NCBI GenBank assembly: GCA_010909165.1
Contig: MU008197.1
Span: 310,001 to 374,000, forward strand
DNA: 64,000 bases
Reading direction: 5' to 3'
From: Anthoceros angustus
Taxonomy: Eukaryota; Streptophyta; Anthocerotopsida; Anthocerotales; Anthocerotaceae
A program made the position numbers and the translations under genes. Positions 37,341-48,308 of the stretch are shown piece by piece (position 1 is the stretch's first letter; every line of letters begins with the position of its first letter). The notes beneath the pieces were generated by a model, which was not told the DNA's origin, searched no databases, and worked only from the letters and a program-made list of their open reading frames with translations.

Positions 37341-39218
37341 GGGATGGCCGAGAGACCGGTAGAAGCCACCGGGCGCATGGTACTCCTCCGGGGAGGCAGT
37401 TGGAGGGGCCGGGAGGCAGAAGGAAGGCCAAGCTCGGCCGATTGAGGAAGGGAAACGCCGGAGGCCGAGAGGGAGGTCCGTCCATCCGCAAGGACCGACT
37501 AAATTCCTTCAGGAGGAGCAGGCAAAGTGAAGGAGGCCCAAGCTGGCCGAGGACCTCCGCAGTGAGGAGCGCAGCAGAAGCGAGGAGGCCCGCGCAAGTG
37601 AGGCGCGGACTCGGTGGAGGCATGAGACCAGGCCAGCCGAGAGGCTCGTGAAGGTAAGGAGAGGCCACGGCTGGCACGATCGCGATCACTATCGGCGTGA
37701 TCGAACCGTGGAGGGAGGCGGCGAGAGCCACGCCAATCAAGGCGAGAGGGTGGCTGGAGCAAGCGACGAGCTGCGGCAAACACCTGAGGCCAAAGACCCG
37801 GAAATCGGGGACCTCGTGCAAGCCTGCAGGAGGTAGAAGGAGGCAGGTGATGGAGGACAAGAAGGACACCTTGGAGTTACAACCCAAGACGCCGGAGCAA
37901 GGGGTTCTCAGAGAATCCAGACTTCGAGGAGATAGAGCGCCCATCAAGATGGAGCAGGAGGTGGTGGAGCAAGCGCTGACCAGCTGGCCCAAGAGTTCGC
38001 GAGAGGGAGATAAGTTACCCGTCCGTAATGCGGTCTTCCATCTGCCGCTGCCGTCCTGCACCCGAGCCGAGTCCGAGGGGAGGGAGTTGGAGCAGTGGAG
38101 CAACAATGACTACCGCGGAGGTGACCGAGGCAGGCACCATGAGAAGGCCCACCATCAAACCTCGGGGAGGTGGAGCAACAAGCCGGCAAAGACGCCTGCC
38201 CCCGAGCACCTATGGCTAAGGGAGTATCGGGTGCCGCACACGTGGAAGAGGCAATCCAACAAGTGGATTCGACTTTGCCTATTACCACCCGAGCTCCGGA
38301 GGCCTCACCACAGAAATAGACGGACCGGAAGGCTCGGGAGGGAAGAAGGGCACGGGATGACAGGGACCTAGCTTGGAGACGACGGCAACAGGAGAAGAGC
38401 CCCAAGAGGAGCGGGACGCAACGGACCCTGTGGTAAGTTCACCACCACCCGCCAGAAGGGAGGTGGGGCCCAAAGGGCAGGATGAGCCAACCACCCAAGA
38501 CAAGGGCCTGGTAGGGAGGAGGACCTAGCAAGACGAGGTCCATGCAAGGGTCCGGGGGACCGGACCCCGAGAATAAGCTCGGAGGTCCGAACCCCAGAGA
38601 CGAGGCCGGACCCACGGACTCAGGAAATAAGCCGGACCCCTGGAGTTCAGACTCCGGAGTCGAGACCGGACCTCGAGGTCAGGACTCCGGCAGTAAGGAG
38701 GAGCCCCCTTCGACTTACGCTAGGGGAGCGGATAGCCGGTGGCCCCACCGGAGGGGGACCCATGGGGAGGCCAGGGGAGGATGACGTTGTGGTAACGGCG
38801 GTCGTCAGACCGCCGCCGGTAGCCCAACCTGACAGGATTCCGGGAGAGGAGGGGTCCCGCCTCGCGGATCATCCGATTGGGTGCGCCGCAACTGTCAGGA
38901 CGGGAGATTGGACCACCAATCCCAAGGCGGAACTCGGGACCTTCCCAGCCCCACCGCCGGCGAAGGAGATAGGGGGAGGAATAGGATGGTAGGCGGCCGA
39001 TTAGGCATACCGAAATGGCCATCACCGTAATAGGTGTAATAAAGACGCCGACGTAGTATAAGAGGGTCGAATAAATCATCTTTCTTGGTGTTGATGCTGC
39101 TCTTGCACTTTTGTGTGTGTCTTGCTAACGTGAGTCTCGAGTCACCGAAAGGTGCACGGCGCTCCCGGAGAGATTGATCGTGGGTCCCGTGACGGACCTA
39201 ACGTGTTGTGGTGTGTGT
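37341..39218 (+). repeat. Internal LTR duplication, unit 1
   Basis: Begins GGGATGGCCGAGAGACCGG and runs to GTGTTGTGGTGTGTGTG, where the sequence jumps back to the start of the same block. The jump point shares only GGG with the expected continuation. Confidence 0.85.
39056..39075 (+). promoter_or_regulatory. LTR TATA-like box and AATAAA, inner copy
   Basis: GTATAAGAG at 39056-39064 and AATAAA at 39070-39075, matching the pair at the U3/R boundary of the other LTRs. Because of the internal duplication this LTR carries two such boxes. Confidence 0.45.
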
Positions 39219-41028
39219 GGGATGGCCGAGAGACCGGTAGAAGCCACCGGGCGCATGGTACTCCTCCGGGAGGCAGTTGGAGGGGCCGGGAGGCAGAAGG
39301 AAGGTAGGCTCTCATTGAGGAAGAGGAAGGGAGGCTGAGAGGAGGTCTGGTCCATCCGCAAGGGCCGGACTAAATTCCTTCGGTGGAGGAGCCGGTGAGC
39401 AGGCTAAGGAGGCCCAGGTGAGGACCTCTGAGCAGAGGGGTAGCCCAGGAAGCGGAGGCCGGGCGCAGGCGGGCGGGACTGGTGGAGGCCGACTAGACGA
39501 GCCAAGGGAGGCTCGGTGAAGGTGGCAGGCGGAAGCCTGAGCCGATCGCGATCACTATCGGCGTGATCGGGCAGGTGGAGGAGGCGGTGGGGTAGCCAGC
39601 CAATCCCAGGCCGGCGGCGGCGTGAGCAGCGCAGACGGCCGTGTGCTCGGGCAATCGGGACCTCGTAGCAGTGCAGGAGAGTAGAAGGGAGGCGGAGGCA
39701 AGGACACCTTGGAGTTACAACTCCAAGGCAGCGTCAGGCGGCAAGGGGTTCTCAAGAGAGAATCCAGACTTGACGGAGATAGGCGCCTCGGCTGCGAAGA
39801 TGGGCGGAGGGTGGTGGAGCAGCGCGGACCAGCCAGGCCCAAGTTCGCGACAAGGAGATGGGCGGACTCAGCTCCTTGCGGCTCATCTCAGCGGCTGCTT
39901 GCCCTACCGGGCGAGTGCGGAGCGGAGGAGTTGGAGCAGTGGAGCGGCGGCGGCGGGCGGGAGGTGGCAAGGCGACCCGACCTCGCGAGCGGCCGGCTCC
40001 GGCTATCAAACTGGCGAGGTGGACCAAGCAAGAGGCGGCTCGACTCGGGAGCACCTATGGCGAAGGAGTATCGGAATACTCGGGCACCGCGTGGAAGAGC
40101 AATCCAACAAGTGGATTCGGACTTTGCCTATTACCGAGCTCAGTGTAGGCCTCTCTCACCGCGCAAATAAACGGACCCCTGGAAATCGGAGGGAAGAAGG
40201 CAGGGCGGCAAGAGGGGACCTAGGGGCCTGTTTGGGAACACAGCGGCGAGAGAAGAGCCCAGAGGAGGCGGGGCCTGTGGACCCAGTAAGTTCACCACCA
40301 CCGCTCGGAGAAGGAGGTGTGGGCACGAAAGGAGTGCGAAGGAGGAACCAAGACAAGGGTCGGGGTAGGAGGAGGACCTAGCGATCGAGGTCCACGGGTA
40401 AGGGTCCGGAGCTTGGGGGCGGACCCCGGTGGTCGGACCACGAGGTCGAACCCGGAGGCGGACCCGGGGGGACTCGAAATAAGCGGACCCACAGGTTGGA
40501 CTCGAGTCGAGGCCGGACCTCGAGGTCGGGACTTGGCGATGAGGAGCCCCTGACTTCTGGAGGCGGAATGGCGGTGGCCCCAGGAGGACCATGGGAGGCA
40601 GGAGGATGACGTCGTGGTAGCGGTCGTCGCCGCCGCCGGTAACAACGGCGATTCGGGAGAGGAGGGTCCGCCTCGCGGATCATCCGATTAGATGCGCCCC
40701 ATCTGTCGGGGCGGAGATTGGACCACCAATCCCAAAGTGAACCGGGACCTTCAGCCACCGCCGTGAAGGAGATAGGGGAGGAATAGGATGGTAGGCGGCG
40801 ATTAGGGCATCTTGGTGCCATCGGCTCAGAATAGTGTAATAAAGGCCGACACAGGCGTAGTATAAGAGGGTGGGGTGCCACAGATAAATCATCTTTCTCT
40901 TGGTGTTGATCGCGTTCTTGCGGACCTTTGTGTGTCTTCTTGCTAACGTGAGTCTGAGTCCGGCGAGCCACGGCTCGGAGGGATTGATCGGGGTCACAGT
41001 GACGGACCCTAACGTGTTGTGGTGTGTG
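39219..41028 (+). repeat. Internal LTR duplication, unit 2
   Basis: Second copy of 37341-39218 (period 1878 bp), after which the LTR continues normally (CGGGGGAAGG) to its end at 41446. It holds its own TATA-like GTATAAGAG at 40860-40868. Confidence 0.85.
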
Positions 41029-41667
41029 CGGGGGAAGGTGACTGGGGACCCGTGCTCGTCGAGCGGCCCGGTCGACGGAGCCGGAGCGTGTGGCCGGAGG
41101 ACTCGGGAGGCGTCTGAGCCGGACGGAGAGGCCCGAGAAGCGACGGAGGTCGGGTCATGTAACCGCACGTCTTTCCTTAAGGCGATAAGTGTAGTGTAGT
41201 GGAGAGGCAGACGAGATGTGAGTAATGACGTGAGCGAACAGACGCTTGACAGGTCCTTAAGCGTTTGGCCATACCGGGCTGTCTGCGGTGTTTGTCGTCG
41301 AGTAGTTAGACGTGAACGAGGAGTGTGTTGGGCGGACGCAAAGTGACGAGAATCGCTCGGCCGGAGCCCTATTCCTTGGGAACGAACTCCTTCCTACAAC
41401 ATGGATATGGATTATAGCGCGGCCGTCACAAGAAAGTCGCGCCACACCCGTCACCATGTCCGAGCTAGGTCTCCTTGCACAAGGCCGTCCCCTGATTTAG
41501 CGTCATCCTTTCCGGAGGGTTTCCAAGACCACATCAGAATGAGACCAGCAAAGTACCGCTTGCCTCCATCTTCAACCTTCATCGAATTGTCAAGGGCATT
41601 GGGGTGCTCGCCCATCAAGCTGTCCGTCAGCTTGACGTGGATATAGCAATCCTCTCTGCCTCCACAA

Positions 41668-42090
41668 TCACACTTTGTGTGGGCGGGATTTGTTTACATC
41701 TTGCGCTACCAAACCCACAATCCCGCTCTTCGCTTCCGCCAGGACTCCGATACGGCGATTGATGGCTCCCATGTCTCTAGTGGTGCCCGCGCACCTACGT
41801 CCTCGCAGTAGCCTATCGTGGTCTGCCGTTCTCGGAGCGTGAACCCACAACCACCGAGAGGAGCCAAGTGGAATAGCAATGTGGATGTGCGTACCGGCAA
41901 GCTCCACTTCCGTGGCTTCCCTCTCGAATACATCCAACAGACGTGCGCGCAAGCTCCCATCGGAAGAACTCGCCGTTGCACATCAAGCCGAGTGCTTCGC
42001 GGGGTGGTTTACCCTCAATCGAAGACGCCATACTCACCGAGCGGCGCATGATCCATTGAAGGCCCCGCCCGGTAATTAGATCCAAGCTTG
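41668..42090 (-). pseudogene. Relative of the 8.0-9.0 kb unrecognised protein
   Basis: The minus-strand frame (41668-41952) starts MRARLLDVFEREATEVEL, followed by HIHIAIPLGSSRWLWVHAPR. Aligned by eye with MSARLNRLFDREQVEV and THVAIPKPAGNWLRLQIPR at 8.8 kb, the spacing and many residues agree. The downstream parts of the two frames do not obviously align. The frame stays open toward the solo LTR. Function unknown; a transposon-borne protein is the simplest explanation. Confidence 0.45.
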
Positions 42091-42940
42091 CTCCCAGAAA
42101 GTTTCCATGCCTTGGATGTCTGAAGATGACTAGCGTTGCTTATACCACGGTTAGATAGGAGAGCACTCGCATGATGCGCCATTGGTCCCGCATAACCCAT
42201 GTACTGAAATGATGGACGATTGTAGACAATAAGGCGTGAAAATGCCCTGCTCCAACACCACGCCATTCTCGCCTACTCTATAAGCTCCCTTGGGAGATAA
42301 GCAAGAGCTGCTTGCACATTGTCCCGACATTCTCGTGTCCGCGCTAGGCGCCACTGGTTTGCTGCCCGCCTCGCTCGCCGACCAGCGAAGTCCTCCTTCG
42401 CGCGATGCTATGCGTGGCGTGGACCGATCCTCTCCCACCCATGGCGCATGGCAGGATCACAGTATCGCCTGCGGTGTCCGAGAACATGCTTGCTATCGAT
42501 CGACGCGGCGTACTGTCATGGAGTGGCTGTGACACCGCATTTTCGTCGCCACCGTCATGGGTTCATAGAGCATCCTCTCCGGGACATTGCGCACGGCCAT
42601 TGGTATTCGGGCTTGGGTCCGGTTGATAGCTGTGATCATTCTTTCATGGCTGCCCGCTAGGTTGCAATGATGGGGAGTGCTCGCCATGTTGGGATGATTA
42701 TGCTCGAATGAAACTAACTGATACGCATTATTGCCATTTACCAGGATCATTATTCTGTCGGACTCGGAGGGTCGACCGTGAAACTACCTACCACTACGGA
42801 CACGATACAAACGTGGGTGCACGACTAGTCAGGGTGCAGAATGACTGCGGCCACTCCCGAGCGTGACTAATTAGTTGTGAACTCTGGTGGTGTCAACATC
42901 CGATTGACAACAAGGTTTACGCACAAGCTCTGCCGAAAGA
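42091..42940. other. Spacer without identifiable gene
   Basis: Only short frames in competing phases (for example 42151-42438 minus and 42319-42660 plus). Nothing recognised. Confidence 0.35.
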
Positions 42941-42947
42941 GTCCGCG

Positions 42948-44345
42948 ATGGAAAAGTGCATCGTATGGCGCCCCTGCTGCAAATGTAAGAAGATGAAGCC
43001 TTTGCCTGGAGATGTTGCATGGCAGCACTGTTTCAGGCAATTCCGCCAAGGGATTGCACCCCGACAACCGGATCCACGAGAATTTATAATGCAGAATGTA
43101 GTTGATACGGCCGACCCGAATTCGGCTGGACCATTGGGGTCCGGGATACTGGCCCGTGGCCAACCTGCCACGCTCGAGGGGGGGCAAATGCAAGGCAATG
43201 ATAACTGTGAAGAGGATATGTGGCGCACCGATGCGTACATTATGGACCCGCTAGGAGAGGATGAAGATGGCACATCCGAGGGAAGTGCAGATGACATTGC
43301 CGAACGAGTGGACTCTAGTTTTTTTGATGGAGTGGGTGCGGATGGTGCTTTGATTTGGGCAAGTTTCATGGTGGCGTGACCTTTGCCCGGTGCCAAAGTG
43401 GATGTTCTCTCGGTCGTTATGATTGTCCTCGAAATACAATCAAAGTACGGAGTGAGCCACGCTGCTATGGATGCCCTTTTCCAAGCTTTGCATACGGCAA
43501 TCCGTGACCTTGAAAGCAAACACCTCGCTGAATTCCCCCAACAGCTGGGTGAGGTCTCGCTTCAACTCCTCTGGCATGCCTTTGCGGAATTTGAAGAATT
43601 TGCCCGGGCGGACCTCCACGTCTTCCACATCGTCAGGATTGACCGTCTCCCTTTCCGTCGCTGGCCACGCCTGCCGCCATCCTCCATCCGGGGTTCATCC
43701 TCACGCATCCCCCACTCTCGGAAAAGCTCGCCTGAGGTAAACCGGATCACTTCTTCGGGGTCCTCCCCCTCCTCGTTCGGTGGGTCTCCTTCCTTGCCTT
43801 TGTCTTCCTGGCTAGGCGCGGCCTCTACTCGGAAACAATTAACCACCTCCGCTCCAAAGGTGTCCCTCCGGTAGTACCAGAGGGGAATTGCCTTCCGGCG
43901 AGCCAAGCGGAAGCTTCGGGCATTATTTCATGTGTGTCGATGGGATGTGAGCGGATCCATGTATGTCCTAAAGGGTGCATGCTGTTTAGAGGGCAATATT
44001 CGAGGGAGAAGAATTGCTTGAAATGTGGCCTTCCTCTTCACGATCGTGAAGAGGGAACGACCGAGCAAAGTCATGTGGTACTTCCCTTTGAAGAGGTGCC
44101 GACGTATGTTCGTTATTCCACGGCCCTGGCCTTGGTGGCCCATCGGCGCAACTCCGGAGACCGGTGGAAATGGCACTAATGGCAGATACGCCCGCATGGG
44201 CTACACTGGATGCGATTGATGGTTTCGGGGAGGAAGACCGTAATCTCTGATTTGGCTTAAGCACTGATGGCATTAATCCTCTTGACAAGCATTCGACGTC
44301 TGATGTGGCAGTTCTGCCGAACTATAATTTGGCCCCTTGAAGACC
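42948..44345 (+). mobile_element. CACTA (TNP2) transposon remnant, interrupted
   Basis: Plus-strand order matches TNP2-type proteins: CIVWRPCCKCKKMKP (amino-terminal cysteine segment, 42960-43005), an acidic spacer, then VLEIQSKYGVSHAAMDALF (to about 43490). A gypsy fragment follows. The chain resumes as RIHVCPKGCMLFRGQYS (43950), then KVMWYFPLKR (44070), MADTPAWATLDAIDGFGEE (44175-44235) and GLSTDGINPLD (44255). Frames shift and one stop lies before FGLSTDG. The piece set parallels the copy at 6.2-6.8 kb. Confidence 0.82.
43498..43920 (-). mobile_element. Ty3/gypsy fragment inside CACTA remnant
   Basis: Minus-strand translation VEVRPGKFFKFRKGMPEELK and DLTQLLGEFSEVFAFKVTD matches the segment just before RT in the 8.9-23.6 kb element (near 16.7 kb), here with fewer breaks. 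The fragment starts and stops abruptly within CACTA coding sequence. Preceding blocks include EEGEDPEEVIRFTSGELF. Confidence 0.8.
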
Positions 44346-45005
44346 ATACGGAAGAATTATATTGGAGCATGTTGGTGCTCGTTCATTCTAAAGTATACAT
44401 TGAACCATTGAGTACATGAAATTACTTGTTCCCTCACAAAATGGGGCATTTCGTCACAAGGCGTATACCCATTGATACAACATGGGATCCACCTCAAAGT
44501 GTTTATCCCGACTCACCGCATTTGTCCAAAAAAGGTCGTCACGTAGCCTCCGAACACTCTGTGCGCGACTTTCGATTGATGGCAGCAGCGCTACAATCCG
44601 TGTCGTGTAGTAAGGGGTTCGTTCCACAGGGAATGGACTCGTGCTTATTCTGCCTGAGCTATACAACCTATCGCCTGAACGGACTTCATCATGTTGGGTC
44701 CGGCGGCTCCACAACCCTAAGTGTGTGGCCCTCCACAACTCGTCGGACCCGACGCGCAGCCACCGGACCTTCCAACAAACCCCGCCCGGGTTTCTCCAGT
44801 ACCACCGGAACAGGTTTAGCGACGCGTTCCTCCGTCGATCGTACTCTGGCCCGGCGCTCCTCAACTCTGTCCGGCCACTCCACCTCAACACACACGCCAG
44901 CAACGCGACCCTCCTCCTTATCCATTCCAGCTAGTAGTCACACACCAACACGCCGATGTATTCACGAGCCGCCTTTTGTTGCTGCTACGTTCTGTGAGTA
45001 GCTTC
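44346..45005. other. Spacer with overlapping open frames
   Basis: Both strands stay open around 44430-45000 (191 codons plus, 149 codons minus), typical of compositional bias; neither shows motifs. It could be the decayed tail of the CACTA remnant. Confidence 0.35.
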
Positions 45006-45009
45006 ATGA

Positions 45010-45350
45010 CCTACAACCCCACGCCTCGTTCCAGCTGACCTCCGGGATGGCTTCCGCCCAGTCACCCCAAGCGCCTCCTAATCCCCTCCTGCCGTTCGGA
45101 TAACCTTGACTGCAACCCCCTGACCTCCGTTCCACGGCCTCCGGGATGGCTTCCGCCCAGTCACCCCAAGTGCCTCCTAATCCCCTCCGCCTTCACGTTG
45201 TCTTGAGTAAGCTGACTGCAACCCCACGACCTCCGTTCAAGCCTCGAGGATGGCTTCCAAGAGTCACCCCAAGTGCCTCCTAATCCTCCCGCTTCACGTT
45301 ACATGCGGAGTAACCATGACTGCAACCCCACAGCCTCGTTCTGACCTCAA
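45010..45350. repeat. Minisatellite, about 100 bp unit, 3.3 copies
   Basis: Units begin with CTGCAACCCC, contain GGGATGGCTTCC then GTCACCCCAAG and CCTCCTAATCC, and repeat at about 45010, 45109, 45212 and 45318 with indels. The last copy is partial. Confidence 0.85.
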
Positions 45351-45647
45351 GGTTAGTCTGCGCTGAAATCACCCGCGAGCACCTCCTGAGCTCGTGTCCG
45401 ACCCCTGCACCCATCAAGCATGTTGGCGGAGCTCGTCACCAGAGCCCTAAACACATCCCTCTACCACCAATTAATCCTGCACGGTGACGCAGGAACTCAC
45501 TCCGTTCCTCGAGCACGGAAGGCAAGAGCCCACGGAGCGCGAAGATGGTACCCGGGATAGTCTACCCTCTTGGGCGCCGGGCCTCTCTTTATATCCCCAA
45601 CACCCTAATCTAACCCACCTATGTATGTACCTTAACCCTGGATCGTG
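45351..45647. other. Spacer between two minisatellites
   Basis: No gene or repeat recognised; contains the phrase CTTTATATCCCCAA near 45590. Confidence 0.3.
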
Positions 45648-45893
45648 GTAGCCGCTCGGCCGGACTTACTCCGTCGAACGCCGCTCGGCCGGACTTACTC
45701 CGTCGACGCCGCCGGCGGACTTACCGTCGCTGTGCGCCGGACTTACCGTCGAGCCGGACTTACTCGTCGAGCGCCGCCGGCGGACTTCTCCGTCGAGCGC
45801 CGCTCGGCGGACTTACTCGTCGACGCCGGCGGACTTACCCTATCTAACGCCGCTTGGTCGGACTTACTCCGTCGAACGCCGCTCGGCCGGACC
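45648..45893. repeat. Minisatellite, about 31 bp GC-rich unit
   Basis: About eight or nine imperfect copies of GCCGCTCGGCCGGACTTACT followed by CCGTCGAAC. Copies vary mainly by loss of one to a few bases. A 144-codon plus-strand frame over the array is a product of the repeat. Confidence 0.85.
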
Positions 45894-46410
45894 ATATCTT
45901 CCCCTTCGCCAGATCACCCCATTCCGACGGACCAGTCCTGCACCCGTCGGACCTGTTCACGCCCTAACGGACCCAGGGTTTATGGATTGCACTCTAAGTG
46001 CAATCTGGCCAAAACGGCCTTATTGGCTAACTGCTCCCTATCCCTCTTGACAGTAACGACCCGAAAAAAAGCAAAATAAGCCTAAAACAAGCCGCCAGGA
46101 GTACGGACATCGGATTTGGCACTCCACACACTCACAACCACGTGCATGACAAATTGACAGAGACCCCTCACATGATCCACACGACAAACACATTCAATCG
46201 TCACATGATCTTCAACTTTTTCGCCTTCGCATGTTCGACCTTTACCAACCACTCTATGTACTTCCTCTCATGTCGGCACTACAAGGAGGGGCTACCTTTT
46301 ACAAATGGGTCTAAGTTTAGTTAGAGGAAACTACAACACTCTTACCTACTCAAAGCACATTGTAAGTTTTGAACATTTACAACAAGGGTTCTAACTAATA
46401 TGATGTGGCA
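45894..46410. other. Spacer, no gene seen
   Basis: Low coding potential; a short plus frame at 46142-46324 has no motifs. Confidence 0.3.
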
Positions 46411-46412
46411 TG

Positions 46413-46525
46413 GATTTTACAACAGGGGTTTGTTGACATGGCATGTTGACACGAATTTTACAACGGGGATTTGTTGACATGGCATGTTGACACGAATTTT
46501 ACAATGGGGGTTTATTGACATGGCT
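46413..46525. repeat. Three-copy repeat of about 42 bp
   Basis: ATTTTACAACAGGGGTTTGT followed by TGACATGGCATGTTGACACGA is repeated three times with few changes; the third is partial. Flanking sequence up to 46840 is rich in GTTGTAAA words, suggesting a small non-autonomous element. Confidence 0.8.
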
Positions 46526-46840
46526 TGCTCGTTGTACATGACGTTGTTAATTGTGCATAAACTCTTTTTGATTTAGAAAACTATGGGGGGGGTTATTTGT
46601 TAATAAAACTATATTTTGTTGAATATATAATGACGTGGCCTGTTTTTTGTAAAGGATGTTGTAAACGGTACTTGTAAAAGACGTTGTAAACCATGTTTGT
46701 TGTAGATGTGGTTGTAAATTGTGCAAGACTTGATTTTTTGGAATAATACCATTTATTGGAATATCTATGAATAGATTTATTATTTGCTGATGTGGCAAGT
46801 TCGTTGCAAATGAAGTTGTAAATATGTTTCTCTGGATTTA

Positions 46841-46872
46841 TGTATTGGCTCCACCCGGGTGGAGCCAATACA
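46841..46872. repeat. Perfect 32 bp palindrome
   Basis: Each strand reads TGTATTGGCTCCACCC followed by its exact reverse complement, with no spacer. It is centred on CCCGGG at 46854-46859. It lies at the edge of the GTTGTAAA-rich stretch. Confidence 0.95.
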
Positions 46873-46879
46873 GTTGTTC

Positions 46880-48300
46880 TACGTTTTCATTTTGCTTCTC
46901 CATTGGCCACATCAAAAACTTAGTCGCCAAAGACTGTGTCCTTCAGGATCATGGTCGCTTCGCCATTCACGCAAATGATGATCTGTCTGACACACCTCAT
47001 GCCCGCATTGAATTTTGCCCGTAGGCCGATGCCCATTCTAATGATGCTGGCAATGGCCACCCGCCTTTTGAATCTAGCCAGGGGCCGATATTCAGTGGTT
47101 CCTATCCACCATCTTCATGCCTCTCGTGTAAATGGGAATGTAGGGGAACCCGCTGACCACACGGCTCATACAGTCGAACCAATGCCAGATTTGTTCTATG
47201 GATGTGACAGAGAGGACATGCCTCGTGCATAGAATCATGATGCGCTTGCGGACCTTGATGCCGATGCGCCAGAATCTGTGGACTTGGATGACCTCTTGGC
47301 CGCTGCTGGTGTTCCAGACGTTCCTGGCAAGGAGAGAGCACACTACGGCATGCTGGGTTGGATTGTAACGCGATTTGTATAACGAAATTCCCGATTTTGT
47401 AACACCTTCTTGGTTTTGTAACGCGATCCGGCTCAACTAACTGGGCGAATTGCCGTGAAGGGCCCATTACTCACCGCGTTGTTTAATCAGCCGTTACTAA
47501 CAAGAATGTAACGCTTCATAACCGCGGCAAAGCCTTAACCCGTGGCCGGACATGTGCGAACGCCTCGGTCGTCGTCAAGCGGCTTTGCTGCTGCGTGCCA
47601 CACGAGGCAATTTTGGTTTAGGGAGCTGTCTGGAAATGACATATGCATGCCCCTTGCCCACATACGATGCGTGTCACTTTCCGAACCACGAGCCATTGCC
47701 CCACATGGTCGCCGCATGTCCTTGTTATTGGGTGTGGTCGGCGTACAAGCGTCCACAGTTGCTCATTCGGAAGTGTTAAAAACGGGCTCCACGCGGCAAA
47801 CTCGGGCGGCCGCCGACCATGTGCAGCCGTTTTAACATTCTCACCGGCCGGGACCGACGTAGGGCGCCACCGTCCACGTGAAGCTCAATGTCCGCAGCCG
47901 GGCCGATTTGACATTGCACAATGACCACCCATTTCACTGATTTTTGGGCCTGTAAACACGGTTACTGCCGTAATAATTGGTTTACTAAGTTCGTAAACAA
48001 AAAGCGGCACCTATTAGTGGGAGGAACCGCGACACTAATCCGCATGGTGTCTTTCAGTTTTAACTTTGCCCCTGGGTAAACACTTTCCCACCACCCTATG
48101 CACCAGTCGTGGAGCCAGTGACTACCCCTCCATCGGCCTTTCCAAAGTCATAAATAATGTAGACGTCACTCCTGGCCCGATCCTCCTACCCCAGCCGTTT
48201 TCCCTACAAACATGCAAAGTGCCTAAACCACACTGTGCTGGCGAAGTGGCTCTATGCCCATTACGCGGGTTCCTCAATGAATGCAGCCTAGACTTCACAT
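46880..48300. other. Degenerate stretch
   Basis: Plus frames at 46936-47232 and 47542-47924 look coding-like but overlap other open phases and carry no motif I know. The phrase TTTTGTAACGCGAT occurs twice near 47365-47430. Confidence 0.3.
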
Positions 48301-48308
48301 GTAGCCCT

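Larger units (their letters stand above)
35451..41446 (+). mobile_element. Solo LTR of the same gypsy family, inverted, internally duplicated
   Basis: Reverse-complement match to the LTRs at 8951-13130 and 19516-23555. It begins near GGGGTTAGGAAATAAGTAGG and ends with TCGCGCCACA at 41446, the same terminal bases as the full element. No gag or pol adjoins it on either side, so it looks like a solo LTR. Its 6.0 kb length exceeds the others by 1.9 kb because of an internal tandem duplication; without that it would be about 4.1 kb, matching the other two. Confidence 0.85.

Noticed and set aside
37198-38106. 302-codon minus-strand frame in the solo LTR
   Set aside because: Same compositional effect as in the other LTR copies; not conserved in frame.
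45645-46079. 144-codon frame over the 31 bp minisatellite
   Set aside because: Produced by the repeat itself; no domain and no gene context.
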